DNA of 64,000 nt from Renibacterium salmoninarum ATCC 33209 (GTDB taxonomy: Bacteria; Actinomycetota; Actinomycetes; Actinomycetales; Micrococcaceae). The stretch spans positions 2,294,001 to 2,358,000 of the forward strand of contig NC_010168.1 in the NCBI RefSeq assembly GCF_000018885.1, written 5' to 3'. The translations under genes were made by a program, and so were the position numbers. The notes beneath the pieces were generated by a model. That model searched no databases and was not told where the DNA came from. It saw nothing but the letters and a program-made list of their open reading frames with translations. Positions 18,843 through 27,612 of this stretch are shown piece after piece; the first letter of the stretch is position 1, and every line of letters begins with the position of its first letter.

Positions 18843-19780
18843 ATGAACCTCACCGCAGATGCCCCGATTGATACCAACAGCAATCAGCTCGTGTTCCGCA
18901 AACTCACCGCCCGGATCGGCGCCGAGATTCGCGGTTTAGACCTCACATCCGTTACCGAGGAACAGATCAAGCAGATCCGTGCCGCGCTCAATGAGCACAA
19001 GGCGCTGGTCTTCCGCGAAGCCAATGTGCACAGCAATGAAGAGCAAGTCGCCTTCGCCAGCAACTTTGGCCCCCTGACGCAGGCGCACCCGACCACCTAT
19101 TCGGTTGACGGCGCACCGGAGGTGCTACCAGTTGATAGTGAAATCAGCGTGGCCAATACCTGGCACACCGATGTCACGTTTGTGGTCAATCCGCCACAGG
19201 CTTCCACACTGCGCAGCGTGACCTTGCCGGAGTATGGCGGCGAAACGCTCATTGCCAGCACGGTTGGCGCCTACGACGATTTACCGGTGGAACTGCGCAG
19301 TTTCGCGGAGAGTTTGTGGGCAATTCACTCCAACGATTACGACTACGTGAACCCTAAAAATCTGGAACACAAGAACTCCGAAGAGCAACGGAAAATCTTC
19401 ACCCGGATCAAGTTTGAAACAGCACATCCGGTGGCTCGGGTACACCCCTTGACTGGCAAGCGGAACCTCTTCATCGGCGCCTTTGCGCAGCGGCTACGCA
19501 TCCTTGGCGTATCCAATACCGAGTCCCGCGACCTGTTGCGCCTGCTGCAGGCGTATGTCACTCGGCCGGAAAATATCGTCCGGGTCAATTGTGAGCCCAA
19601 CCAAGTAGTGCTGTTCGACAACCGGGCAACTCAGCACTACGCCCAGACAATTACGACGGAAAAACCCGGGCACTCACTCGCGTCACGATCGCGGGCGACA
19701 TTCCGGTCAACGTCAACGGCGAATCAAGCTACTCCATCGAAGGCGATTCCTCGACCTACTCAGTGGTGGCACCGATCTAA
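18843..19780 (+). pseudogene. tauD: TauD-like 2-oxoglutarate dioxygenase with 3' frameshift
   Basis: The enzyme would use Fe(II), O2 and 2-oxoglutarate to release sulfite from taurine or a related sulfonate. The H-x-D iron motif (TWHTDVTF) and the distal His (NRATQHYA) are present. Just after that, near 19641-19646, one base is missing. The following reading D-N-Y-D-G-K-T-R-A-L-T-R-V, which holds the Arg that binds 2-oxoglutarate, is only in the -1 frame, ending at TAA 19778-19780. As it stands, the last ~65 residues (to 19835) are garbage and cofactor binding should fail. AAGGAG precedes the ATG. Confidence 0.85.
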
Positions 19781-19785
19781 CTTGC

Positions 19786-19831
19786 CGCAAGCGCTGGTCC
19801 GGAGACCGCTCGCTCCGGGCCAGCGCTTGCG
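19786..19831. terminator. Bidirectional terminator between convergent genes
   Basis: 19-bp arms with one mismatch around CGCAAGCGCTGG and its complement, 8-nt loop. It lies 5 bp after the ancestral stop of tauD and 16 bp before the end of the minus-strand methyltransferase gene. That it fits the ancestral tauD end supports the frameshift reading. Confidence 0.75.
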
Positions 19832-19846
19832 TTAACGCGGTTGAAC

Positions 19847-20680
19847 TTAACGACGCCGCGCAAGCCAGGCAGTGCGACTCACCTTGGCAGTAAGATCAGC
19901 GGTCTGAAGCAAAGCGCTCGGGTCAGTACCGGCCAGCAGCGCGTCCAGTGTGACTAAGTCGTCGGCGGCAAGATGTTCCTGCACCGTGGGCCGAATCCGC
20001 TGCAAATACGTTTCCGCGTAATGCCGGGCTACCGCCGCGTCCTGTTGACCGGCGCTAACAAAGCCACGCCGTTCAACCAGCTCGAACCCGCTCTGCTCAA
20101 TGAGCTCTTCCCATGCCAGCTGCTTGTTCCAGCCCAAATTGGTGAGTACCGCATGCACTCGACTTTCCAGACCTGGCTTGCCCAGCCCGACGTCGGCCGG
20201 CAAGAAACTGGGCAGGCTGTCCAACTCCAGAATCGCCAGTAGGCCGCCAGGCTTTAGCGCCGCATGGATATCGGCAAAGACCCGCGCCGGACGGGCAACT
20301 TCGTGTAGCGAGGAGGAGGCCCAGACAAGGTCGAGATTAGCCAAGCCGGGCCAGGCCAGGTCCAAATCGACCGAGACCGGCGTGACTCGTTCGCTGAGCC
20401 CGCGCTCAATTGCTGCGCCGCGCACCCTGTCCAGCATTAGCTCCGAGCGGTCGAACGCAGTCACCTTTGCGGTAGGAAACTGCTCCGCCAAGGCGAAGCT
20501 GCCGCCGCCAAGTCCTGTGCCGACGTCGACAATCAGCTGGGGCTCACTCACTACCTGCCACCGTAGCCAAGCCGTCGCGTCTGCTAGATAAGATCCGAGC
20601 AGCGTGGCATCCAACTCGAGGATCTCCAAAAGCCAGGTTTCGTTGTGGTCGTGGTGCCCGGAATGCGCTGAAGAAGTCAT
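19847..20680 (-). CDS. Class I SAM-dependent methyltransferase
   Basis: A 277-residue protein with the SAM-binding motif I VDVGTGLGGGSFALAE, acidic residue in TAFDRSE, and post-motif segments LDLVWASSSLHEV and L-K-P-G-G-L-L-A-I-L-E-L-D. The N-terminal H-S-G-H-H-D-H run is His-rich. The start at 20680 is chosen because further upstream would run into the divergent promoter. It shares an inverted-repeat control region with an XRE-cupin regulator. Substrate unknown. Confidence 0.82.
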   Translation of the reverse strand: MTSSAHSGHHDHNETWLLEILELDATLLGSYLADATAWLRWQVVSEPQLIVDVGTGLGGGSFALAEQFPTAKVTAFDRSELMLDRVRGAAIERGLSERVTPVSVDLDLAWPGLANLDLVWASSSLHEVARPARVFADIHAALKPGGLLAILELDSLPSFLPADVGLGKPGLESRVHAVLTNLGWNKQLAWEELIEQSGFELVERRGFVSAGQQDAAVARHYAETYLQRIRPTVQEHLAADDLVTLDALLAGTDPSALLQTADLTAKVSRTAWLARRR

Positions 20681-20737
20681 ATGCTTTGAGAGTAATCGCG
20701 CCTTGCCCCAATAGCATATGATTTTGCGTATGACGCA
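20677..20737. promoter_or_regulatory. Divergent operator region for methyltransferase and XRE-cupin genes
   Basis: TCATATGCT (20677-20685) and AGCATATGA (20713-20721) are exact inverted repeats near the two starts. A second one, TGCGT-ATG-ACGCA (20725-20737), spans the regulator's start codon, as would suit autorepression. Confidence 0.5.
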
Positions 20738-21302
20738 AGATTTAGACGCCGTGATCCGACAACGTATTCGCGCTGCGCGGCTGGCTCGTGGCTGGTCGCT
20801 GGACTCGCTAGCCGCAAAATGTGCGCTCAGCCCCTCTACTTTGAGTCGAATCGAAACGGGAAATCGTCGGATCGCGCTCGACCAGCTGGTCCCGTTAGCA
20901 AAAGCGCTGGGCATGACGCTTGATGAATTAGTTGAATCCACTGATGAAGACAGCGTGGTGATTCGACCAGAGCCAGAACACACCCAAGGTCTGACTACTT
21001 GGCTGCTTTCACTCGAAAATATGCTCAACGGTGCCACGGTGGCGAAAATGCGAATTACTGCTGAGCGCCCGGCCGAGCGGCAACATCAAAAAGTCCACCC
21101 AGGCCGCGAATGGTTTGCGGTGCTTTCTGGCACCGTTCGGCTGCAATTGGCCGAGCGCACCGTTTTGGTACACACCGGCGAGGCCGCAGAATTTTCCACC
21201 ATGGAGCCACATGTGATCGGCGCGCATGGCGGTCCGGTGGAGATTATTACGATCTTTGATCACGACGGCGAGCGCGCTCACCTACATGGCAAGCAGAGCT
21301 AG
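20730..21302 (+). CDS. XRE-family regulator with cupin sensor domain
   Basis: A 190-residue regulator with an N-terminal lambda-repressor-like helix-turn-helix (IRAARLARGWSLDSLA, then SPSTLSRIETGNRRIALDQL) and a C-terminal cupin barrel (VHPGREWFAVLSG, then HTGEAAEFSTMEPHVIGA), a common small-molecule-sensing layout. It is divergent from the methyltransferase gene, its probable target. Its stop overlaps that of the convergent mannosyltransferase gene. Confidence 0.88.
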   Translation: MTQDLDAVIRQRIRAARLARGWSLDSLAAKCALSPSTLSRIETGNRRIALDQLVPLAKALGMTLDELVESTDEDSVVIRPEPEHTQGLTTWLLSLENMLNGATVAKMRITAERPAERQHQKVHPGREWFAVLSGTVRLQLAERTVLVHTGEAAEFSTMEPHVIGAHGGPVEIITIFDHDGERAHLHGKQS

Positions 21303-22831
21303 CTGAGCTCTTTGCTCCGAAAGCGTGGCAAAAATAGCCCACGAGCCTTAAGGTCAATCAGCATGATGTAAATCGCGGCTACGGCACCGATCAGCCCGGC
21401 GGGTATCAAGGCGTTGCCGATGCTCAGCCAACCGCCATTCTGGCCAAGATACGGGTAGATACTCAGCTGATCTGAAACCAAATACACCGCGAAGAAGGCC
21501 AGCACAAAGTACAGCAATTTCGTCTGCCAACCGTCCCGGATGCCGGTCACAGCAAAGAGCGGGATGAGCCAAGCTACGTACCAAGACTGAACCATGGGCA
21601 ACAGGAAGACTATGCCGGCAAACGCCAAAGCCAATCGGCGCACGATGTGCTGGTAATTGCCGCGGAACATCAGCCAGATTGCCAGCAGCACGGCCAGGAC
21701 TTTCGCCGCGTCCCAGAATAGATGCGTTGCGGCCCAGCCATCGCCGCCCAGGCTTGAAACCACTGCCATCACCAGATAGCAGAAGGCACCCATCGGAGCG
21801 TACCAAATCGAGGCGCTTCCTGGCGCAGAAAGACCCTTGATCCAGCCAAAACCGAAGCCGTTGAGCCAGCCCATCAGCGTCAGTAATGCCAGCGAAATCA
21901 TCGCTGTGAAAAACCAGAAACTTAATTTCCTTAGCCAGCTGGTTTGTTTACCGGCCCATAACAGGCCAGCAAAGGGCAGCAGAATCACGGTGATCGGCTT
22001 GACCGCAATGGACAGGCTGATCAGCACAATACCGAGCACACCGCGCTTTGTTGCGGCGTAGTACAACCCAGCGAGCGCTAGGCCAATCATCAAGCCGTCG
22101 TTGTGCCCAGCGGCAATGAAATTGATCAGCATCAGTGGATTGGCTACCGCGAGCCATAGCGCCCGGTTGGGGTTGACGCCATGCAACTCGGCTAGCCGAA
22201 CCACGTAGAAAGCGCAGAGCAAGATGCCCAGGGCGGAGACGACGCGAAACAATAAAATTGCCAGCTCGGGACTGCCCCCGCTGACCGCAACAACAGCTTG
22301 TTCAATCCATAAAAACACCGGGCCGTAGGGCGTAGGCGCCTCCGCCCAGAATCTATCCGTACCTAAGCCCAACCAGTTGGGTACGGACGAAATGCCATTG
22401 AGATAGGGATCCACACCTGCTTGGACAAGCCTGCCTCGCGCAATGTAGGCATAGACATCGCGGCTGGACAGCGGAATCGCCAACATCATCGGCAGGCCCC
22501 AAAGCACGATTACCCACCGAACAAGGCGCCCCGAGGCTGGCGGCCAAGTTTTGGCATATTGACCCAACCTGAGCCAGGACCGGAACAGCAGCAAACCACC
22601 AACGGCCAGGCAACAAATCGCTAGCAGCACACCGGATTGTTCCGTGCGAAACCAAATCAGAATCGGGCTCTGCCACAATACCGATGAGCTACCCAACCAG
22701 CCGATACCCAGCGAACCGATCATCAACAGAATTGCGCCGACGAAACCGGCAGTCAGCGGTTTCCAAGTAGCAACAAGTTGCTGATCAGCGTCGTCTCCGC
22801 GCGCAACGGCGTTCCTCTGAGTTGTCATCAA
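21299..22831 (-). CDS. Polyprenol-phosphomannose-dependent alpha-1,6-mannosyltransferase (MptA/MptB-like)
   Basis: A 510-residue GT-C glycosyltransferase with 11-13 hydrophobic segments. Early in the sequence the SSRDVYAYIARGRLV motif and the loop DPYLNG...TPYGPVFLWIE are those of actinobacterial MptA/MptB enzymes, which extend the alpha-1,6-mannan core of lipomannan on the outer membrane face using decaprenyl-phosphomannose. In Micrococcaceae it would help build cell-envelope mannan. Convergent with the XRE-cupin gene, overlapping at the stops. Confidence 0.82.
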   Translation of the reverse strand: MMTTQRNAVARGDDADQQLVATWKPLTAGFVGAILLMIGSLGIGWLGSSSVLWQSPILIWFRTEQSGVLLAICCLAVGGLLLFRSWLRLGQYAKTWPPASGRLVRWVIVLWGLPMMLAIPLSSRDVYAYIARGRLVQAGVDPYLNGISSVPNWLGLGTDRFWAEAPTPYGPVFLWIEQAVVAVSGGSPELAILLFRVVSALGILLCAFYVVRLAELHGVNPNRALWLAVANPLMLINFIAAGHNDGLMIGLALAGLYYAATKRGVLGIVLISLSIAVKPITVILLPFAGLLWAGKQTSWLRKLSFWFFTAMISLALLTLMGWLNGFGFGWIKGLSAPGSASIWYAPMGAFCYLVMAVVSSLGGDGWAATHLFWDAAKVLAVLLAIWLMFRGNYQHIVRRLALAFAGIVFLLPMVQSWYVAWLIPLFAVTGIRDGWQTKLLYFVLAFFAVYLVSDQLSIYPYLGQNGGWLSIGNALIPAGLIGAVAAIYIMLIDLKARGLFLPRFRSKELS

Positions 22832-22978
22832 GGAGAATCCGATCCTGCTTTTCCGGGCAGCGGCCGAACGGGACCACTAGTTTAGCTCCCCTTACTCTAC
22901 CGGCGAGCTACCCTACTGACCCTGACCTGCTGCCAGGCCTTGACCCGCAGCCCAGATAATTTCCACCGGCCCTTCTTT

Positions 22979-23685
22979 TTACCAAGGCAGCTCACCTTCA
23001 GCGTAGAAATAGCCGCCAGTGGGTCCATCCGCATCAATCTGCGCCATTTTCACGATGATTGCCGCGCCTTGCGCAACGCTCTGGTGCCCAGTGTTACCGT
23101 TGAGATCGGTTTTGGTAAAACCTGGTTCTACCGAATTGATCCGCCTCGTGGGAAAGGCTTTTGCGAACTGCACGGTGAGCACGTTGACCACGGTTTTCGA
23201 CGCCGGGTCGCCACCCCAGGGTAGCTATAGCCAGGGGTCCCTGGCGTGCTCAAGACCGTGAGTGAACCCAAGCCGCGGCTCACATTGACCACCACGGGCG
23301 CGGTTGATTGCTGCAGTAGCGGCAAGAAGGCGTGCAGTACCCGCACCGTGCCAAAGACATTTGTCTCAAAGGTTTCGCGCATGATCTCCGCGGTAACACT
23401 CGCGGCATCGATTACCGCGTTGCCTTCGGCTCGTGCTTCGATGCCAGCGTTATTGATCAACACGTCCAGTCCGCCGTCGGCTTCGATGCTCCGCACTGCG
23501 GCGGCCACCGATGCGTCGTCGGTGATATCAAGCTGGACTAATTGTGCACCTAGCTCCGCAGCGGCCGCGGTTCCGCGCGCCACGTCACGGCTGCCCAGGT
23601 AGACCGTGTGTCCGGCGGCAATCAACTGCCGCACAGTCTCAAATCCGATGCCTTTATTTGCTCCAGTTACCAGAATCTTTTTCAT
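22979..23685 (-). pseudogene. Frameshifted short-chain dehydrogenase/reductase
   Basis: The start (ATG 23685) gives a good SDR N-terminus: KKILVTGANKGIGFETV, N-N-A-G in VLINNAGIE, and the Ser region NVSRGLGSL. Near 23205-23225 the frame changes, and the C-terminal part (S-K-T-V-V-N-V-L-T-V-Q-F-A ... V-E-P-G-F-T-K-T-D-L-N-G) continues in another frame to 22979. The lesion falls at the catalytic Tyr-x3-Lys site: the Tyr is not readable in the continuing frame. A normal product would be ~235 residues. It resembles plant-type carbonyl reductases. Confidence 0.85.
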
Positions 23686-23787
23686 GCCTTCAGCTTGCTG
23701 CCAATCAGTCGGCACAGCCACCCCCTCAATCTTCCTGGGGCTGGCAGGGCCAGGACGGCAAACTGGCTGCGGAGTACGCTGGCAAGC

Positions 23788-24618
23788 ATGACGACGCCGG
23801 AATTCGGCAATGCAGTAAGGCAATGGCGCGATCGTGTGGCGCCAGGGGCTGCCGGTCTACCCAGCACCGGACACCGACGAGCCGCCGGCTCGCGACGCGA
23901 AGAGCTAGCCTTCCTGGCGGGGATTGCAGTGGACTACATCACCCGACTGGAGCAGGGCCGAGCGACCAACCCTTCCGGTCAAGTCGTCGAGGCTTTGGCC
24001 CGCGCGCTGCGCTTGTCCGGCACCGAGCGTGAACGGCTATTTCACACCTCCGGGCTCATGCCACCAGGGCAGGGCGCCGTGCCAGCATTTATCACCGCGA
24101 GCGTCCAGCGGATGCTGGATCGATTGATTGGCACCCCGGTTGCGGTATTCGATGCCGCTGGCAACATGCTGCTAGCGAATCCGATGTACGTCGCGCTCAT
24201 GGGCGAACAGCTCGGCAAAGAACGCAATGCGGTCTGGCGAAATTTTCTCGGCTCGGGCACCCGCGTCCGGCATACGCCAGAATCCCAACTTGAACTGCGA
24301 GCAGCTCAAGTTGGCGACCTTCGCGCCAGCTCCAGCCGGTATCCCGCCGACGCGCAATTGCGGAGTCTAATTGCCGAGCTGCAGACAAAAAGTAGCCTCT
24401 TTGCGCAAATGTGGGAGGCCAATGAGGTAAGTTCACACCAATCGGCACGCAAAGCCATTGACCATCCACAAATTGGCACTTTGACGCTGGACTGCGACAT
24501 GCTCGCCGTCATCGGTAGCGATCTACCCATCATGATTTACACCGCAGAACCAGGAACGCCAGATGCGCAAAATCTTGCGTTACTTGCCGTATTTGGCACC
24601 CAGAGCCTGGTTGGCTAA
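23788..24618 (+). CDS. XRE-family regulator with MmyB-like ligand-binding domain
   Basis: A 276-residue regulator: helix-turn-helix (R-A-A-G-S-R-R-E-E-L-A-F-L-A-G-I, then DYITRLEQGRATNPS) and a C-terminal PAS-like MmyB domain (PVAVFDAAGNMLLANPM and a D-C-D-M-L-A-V segment). This class binds fatty-acid-like ligands and usually controls an adjacent divergent oxidoreductase; here the divergent neighbour is the broken SDR, so it may have lost its target. Confidence 0.88.
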   Translation: MTTPEFGNAVRQWRDRVAPGAAGLPSTGHRRAAGSRREELAFLAGIAVDYITRLEQGRATNPSGQVVEALARALRLSGTERERLFHTSGLMPPGQGAVPAFITASVQRMLDRLIGTPVAVFDAAGNMLLANPMYVALMGEQLGKERNAVWRNFLGSGTRVRHTPESQLELRAAQVGDLRASSSRYPADAQLRSLIAELQTKSSLFAQMWEANEVSSHQSARKAIDHPQIGTLTLDCDMLAVIGSDLPIMIYTAEPGTPDAQNLALLAVFGTQSLVG

Positions 24619-24756
24619 GACGCCTGCCCGTCATCGAAAGTCACATGGCAAGAAAAAGTAGATTCCTCAGGCAACTTTCTGCTCTTTCGTAGACATCAAT
24701 CCTAATTTGATCCTCGGCACGCGTGTGTGTCATCTCACATTTTTGAGAGGATTAAG

Positions 24757-25533
24757 ATGTCATCATCCCGAATTGCTAAGGCCGGACTCAGCGTCGCGTT
24801 CGCCTTGGGAATCGCACTGGTCGGCTCTGGTGCTGCCGTAGCAGCACCGCAACATACCAACAACGACGGCGGAGTCAGCACCGCTAGCCAGCCAAGTCAC
24901 GAAAGTCATGCCGGCAATGGCACCAGCACCAACTGGTCCGGCGAAGTTTTCACGAACGCCAATTTCAGCAGCGTCACCTCTAGCTGGACGGTCCCCACGC
25001 TCAACTGCCCAAGTTCCGGCTTCCAGTCATCCTATTTTTGGGTCGGCTTGGGCGGCTGGAACGGCAACCGCAGCTTGGAACAGCTAGGAACCGCGCAATG
25101 GTGCGATAACGGAGATCCACATTACGGTCTGTTTGCTGAATTCTGGTCAAGCCCGCCTATCGCTGGTGACGGCGGCGAATACCCTGGATATCCAGTTGCT
25201 GCGGGCGATACGGTGACTGCGACGGTCACAAAGCTAAGTAACGGAAAATACCGAATTTACGAGACGTCAAGCCAGGGCTGGACCTACAGCAAGGACGGCA
25301 ATGCGCCGGGAACCGACCCGGGTAACCTGACGGCCGAAGTTATTGCTGAAGCTCCTGGAGATGCAGGAACACCGTTAGCTAACTTTGGTAACAGCGGATT
25401 TAGCAATATCAGCTACAACGCCGATCAAAATGCCAACGCTGCCCTGTATGACATTAAGTACAACGGCGTGAAAAAAGACTCCACAAGCTACGACGGCTCA
25501 GACGGCCTTCAGGTTAACTGGCTGCATTCCTAA
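24757..25533 (+). CDS. Secreted glutamic peptidase (G1/eqolisin family)
   Basis: A 258-residue exported endopeptidase candidate. A signal peptide ends near A-V-A-A (residue ~31), then a short linker leads to the beta-sandwich domain: N-W-S-G-E-V-F, V-T-S-S-W-T-V-P, Y-F-W-V-G-L-G-G-W. The catalytic dyad can be placed as Gln in S-L-E-Q-L-G-T and Glu in L-F-A-E-F-W-S-S-P-P. Members work at acid pH, and most studied ones are fungal. GAGAGG is 7 bp before the start. A secreted protease is of interest in a fish pathogen; any virulence role is not shown by sequence. Confidence 0.85.
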   Translation: MSSSRIAKAGLSVAFALGIALVGSGAAVAAPQHTNNDGGVSTASQPSHESHAGNGTSTNWSGEVFTNANFSSVTSSWTVPTLNCPSSGFQSSYFWVGLGGWNGNRSLEQLGTAQWCDNGDPHYGLFAEFWSSPPIAGDGGEYPGYPVAAGDTVTATVTKLSNGKYRIYETSSQGWTYSKDGNAPGTDPGNLTAEVIAEAPGDAGTPLANFGNSGFSNISYNADQNANAALYDIKYNGVKKDSTSYDGSDGLQVNWLHS

Positions 25534-25555
25534 TTGGCTGCACTCCTAGCCAAAA

Positions 25556-25723
25556 TTAGCCCGCGGAGTTTTTCAGCCAATCGTCCATACCAACTTCTTG
25601 GAAATTGACCTGATCAACGTCAACCACTTTGATGTAGTCCGCGGGCAGAGTCCGTTCCGGTAGTGCAGCAAATTTGCTCACTGCCGGGGCGGACTCTTCT
25701 GGCGTTACTGGATTTTGCTCCAT
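25556..25723 (-). CDS. Small 55-residue protein of unknown function
   Basis: An acidic open frame from ATG 25723 to TAA 25556, with an ordered C-terminal part (L-P-A-D-Y-I-K-V-V-D-V-D-Q-V-N-F-Q-E-V-G-M-D-D-W-L). Codon choice looks like that of coding DNA, but no strong ribosome-binding site is visible. It lies 57 bp past a TetR gene on the same strand. I recognise no family; it is a reasonable short gene missed by length cut-offs. Confidence 0.45.
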   Translation of the reverse strand: MEQNPVTPEESAPAVSKFAALPERTLPADYIKVVDVDQVNFQEVGMDDWLKNSAG

Positions 25724-25779
25724 GGACTCAGATTACGGCCGACTGGCCTAGAAATCGCTATGTTTGCCCTGAGACTAAG

Positions 25780-26430
25780 CTAGCGCCGAATCATGCCGGC
25801 TTGGATCAATGCCATTCGCTGTTCCGGCAGCGGAATCGGCCCGCTCAACATCTGCACTGGCGAATCAGGATTCCGCAGACCCGCGAGCAATAGACTCAAA
25901 TATCGCCGCCAAAGCTCCGTGCCAGCTTCTCGACTCATGTCGACTGCTGGTCCCAACATCACCAAAATCGCCGCAACATCTTCCGGCACGGCATCGGCAC
26001 GAATCTGCTCGCTCGCTTGAACAACCTCAAAAAGCTCGGCTACTGCCCGGAATACGCCAGGCCAAATTTCAGACTGCAATTTGTCATCGCCTTGCCGCGA
26101 CAATGACTCGTACAGTCCGCGATCTGCCGCCTGCCGGGCGGCCGTCGCGCTGAAAAACTGCACTAATCCTTGCCAGGGGTCTGCTGCGGCTAAAGCGGCC
26201 TGGGCGTCATCGGCAATAGCCTGGGTAGCTCCTGCAAGAACCACGGCTGCCAGCTCTGATTTATTGGCAAAATGCCGATAAGCAGTGCCAGTACCCACCC
26301 CAGCCTTTCGGGCCACCTCATCCAACGTAACGTTGAGCCCGCGCTCCGCAAAGAGCTTCTGTGCCGCGGCGACGAGTTTCAGCCGATTTGCCGCTGAATC
26401 TTTGCGCGGTGCGCGATTGGCGCCAGGCAT
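25780..26430 (-). CDS. TetR-family regulator
   Basis: A 216-residue repressor: N-terminal TetR helix-turn-helix (AAQKLFAERGLNVTLDEVARKAGVG, T-A-Y-R-H-F-A-N-K-S-E-L) and a C-terminal helical ligand domain of the SbtR-like type. It lies 12 bp downstream of a broken NAD-dependent epimerase gene on the same strand and probably belonged to the same transcript. I place the start at 26430. Confidence 0.87.
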   Translation of the reverse strand: MPGANRAPRKDSAANRLKLVAAAQKLFAERGLNVTLDEVARKAGVGTGTAYRHFANKSELAAVVLAGATQAIADDAQAALAAADPWQGLVQFFSATAARQAADRGLYESLSRQGDDKLQSEIWPGVFRAVAELFEVVQASEQIRADAVPEDVAAILVMLGPAVDMSREAGTELWRRYLSLLLAGLRNPDSPVQMLSGPIPLPEQRMALIQAGMIRR

Positions 26431-26441
26431 TAGACGATCCC

Positions 26442-27444
26442 TCAATGCTGCAGGCCACGCGCAGCAGCCAACACCGTCTCCTGGGCAGGCCGGGCGTGCC
26501 AGCTCAGCAGCCACTGCGCCTTTGCGGTTGTGTGCTGATTTTTCCGGCCTAACGACGGCGTAACGGCCCGCATGCCGGAATCGAACAGCGCCACCGTTCG
26601 CACTAAAATATCTGGCAACTGCCGGGTCGAAACCTTTGCCCCGACCGCACCTAAATCGTCCCGAAGAATCTGTGCCATCTGGCGCATCCAGATAAAGTCC
26701 CCGGTGGCCAAGAAACGCTCACCAGCAGCTTCGGGGGCGTTCATGGCCCGAATATGGATATTCGCCAGATCTCGCACATCGACGACTTCCAGGCCTATGC
26801 GCGGCGCACCACGAAGCTTTCCTTGAATCATTCGAGCGATGATTTCCACCGTACCCACGCGGTCTGCGGCCAGGATTGGGCCAAAGACCGCACCGGGCAG
26901 GATGGTTACTAGCTTGTCCCCTCGACCCTGCGCGCGCATACTCCCAAGCAGCGAGCTCGGCCACCGTTTTGGATTTACGGTACGGGATCAGCTTCGGGTC
27001 CTCAGTGTTGGTCCATAATGTCTCATCGGTCACGCCTTCTTCGGCATATGACGATGGGCTGGCGGCATTGGCCGCCGAGGTCATCACCACACGCTTTACG
27101 TTATGACGTAGCGCCGCCCCGATAACCCGTAAGGCACCGTCGCGCGCAGAGACGATCAGCGCTTCAGCATCCTGGGAACGCTGATCCCCTAGCGGCGAAA
27201 CTACGTGTAGCACGTAGTCAATGCCGGCCATTGCCCCATCCCAGCCGGCGTCGACGGTCAAATCCGCCTCGGCAAAACTCAATTTCGCCGGATCCGCTGC
27301 GCTGCTGACCCGCTGTACCACCGCAGCGCTCTTCACTGCGCTCCGTACTGTGGTGCGCACCTCATAACCGCGGTTGAGGAGTTCCACGATGCACCAGCTC
27401 GCCACATAACCAGTACCACCGGTGACGACAACTTTTTCTGCCAT
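26442..27444 (-). pseudogene. Frameshifted dihydroflavonol reductase-like NAD(P) epimerase
   Basis: The start ATG (27444) follows GGAGGCG. The N-terminal part has the extended-SDR motif VVVTGGTGYVASWCIVEL and Y-R-K-S-K-T-V-A-E-L, the catalytic Tyr/Lys pair. Near 26936-26944 the frame shifts (two bases probably lost in a TATG run). The C-terminal part, V-T-I-L-P-G-A-V-F-G-P through V-V-D-V-R-D-L-A-N-I-H, continues in the new frame to 26442. Complete length would be ~335 residues. The second part has its own ATG (26939) but lacks a nucleotide-binding fold. Confidence 0.88.
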
Positions 27445-27555
27445 GATGCGCCTCCAGAACTCCAAGTGTTAAGTGGAGATTTGATCTCCGCTTAGTTTAA
27501 TGCTAGATCGGCAAGAATATCCCACGGCTAAAGGCATCCCGGTGGGATAAAGCAG

Positions 27556-27591
27556 TTCTTCCCGCCGAGTATGGATACTCGACGGGAAGAA
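27556..27591 (-). terminator. Terminator of the der operon
   Basis: 17-bp arms with one mismatch (TTCTTCCCG...) and a 2-nt loop lie 22 bp beyond the stop of der, at the end of the eight-gene housekeeping operon. Confidence 0.75.
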
Positions 27592-27612
27592 GTTGTAGCA
27601 AAATTAAAGAGC

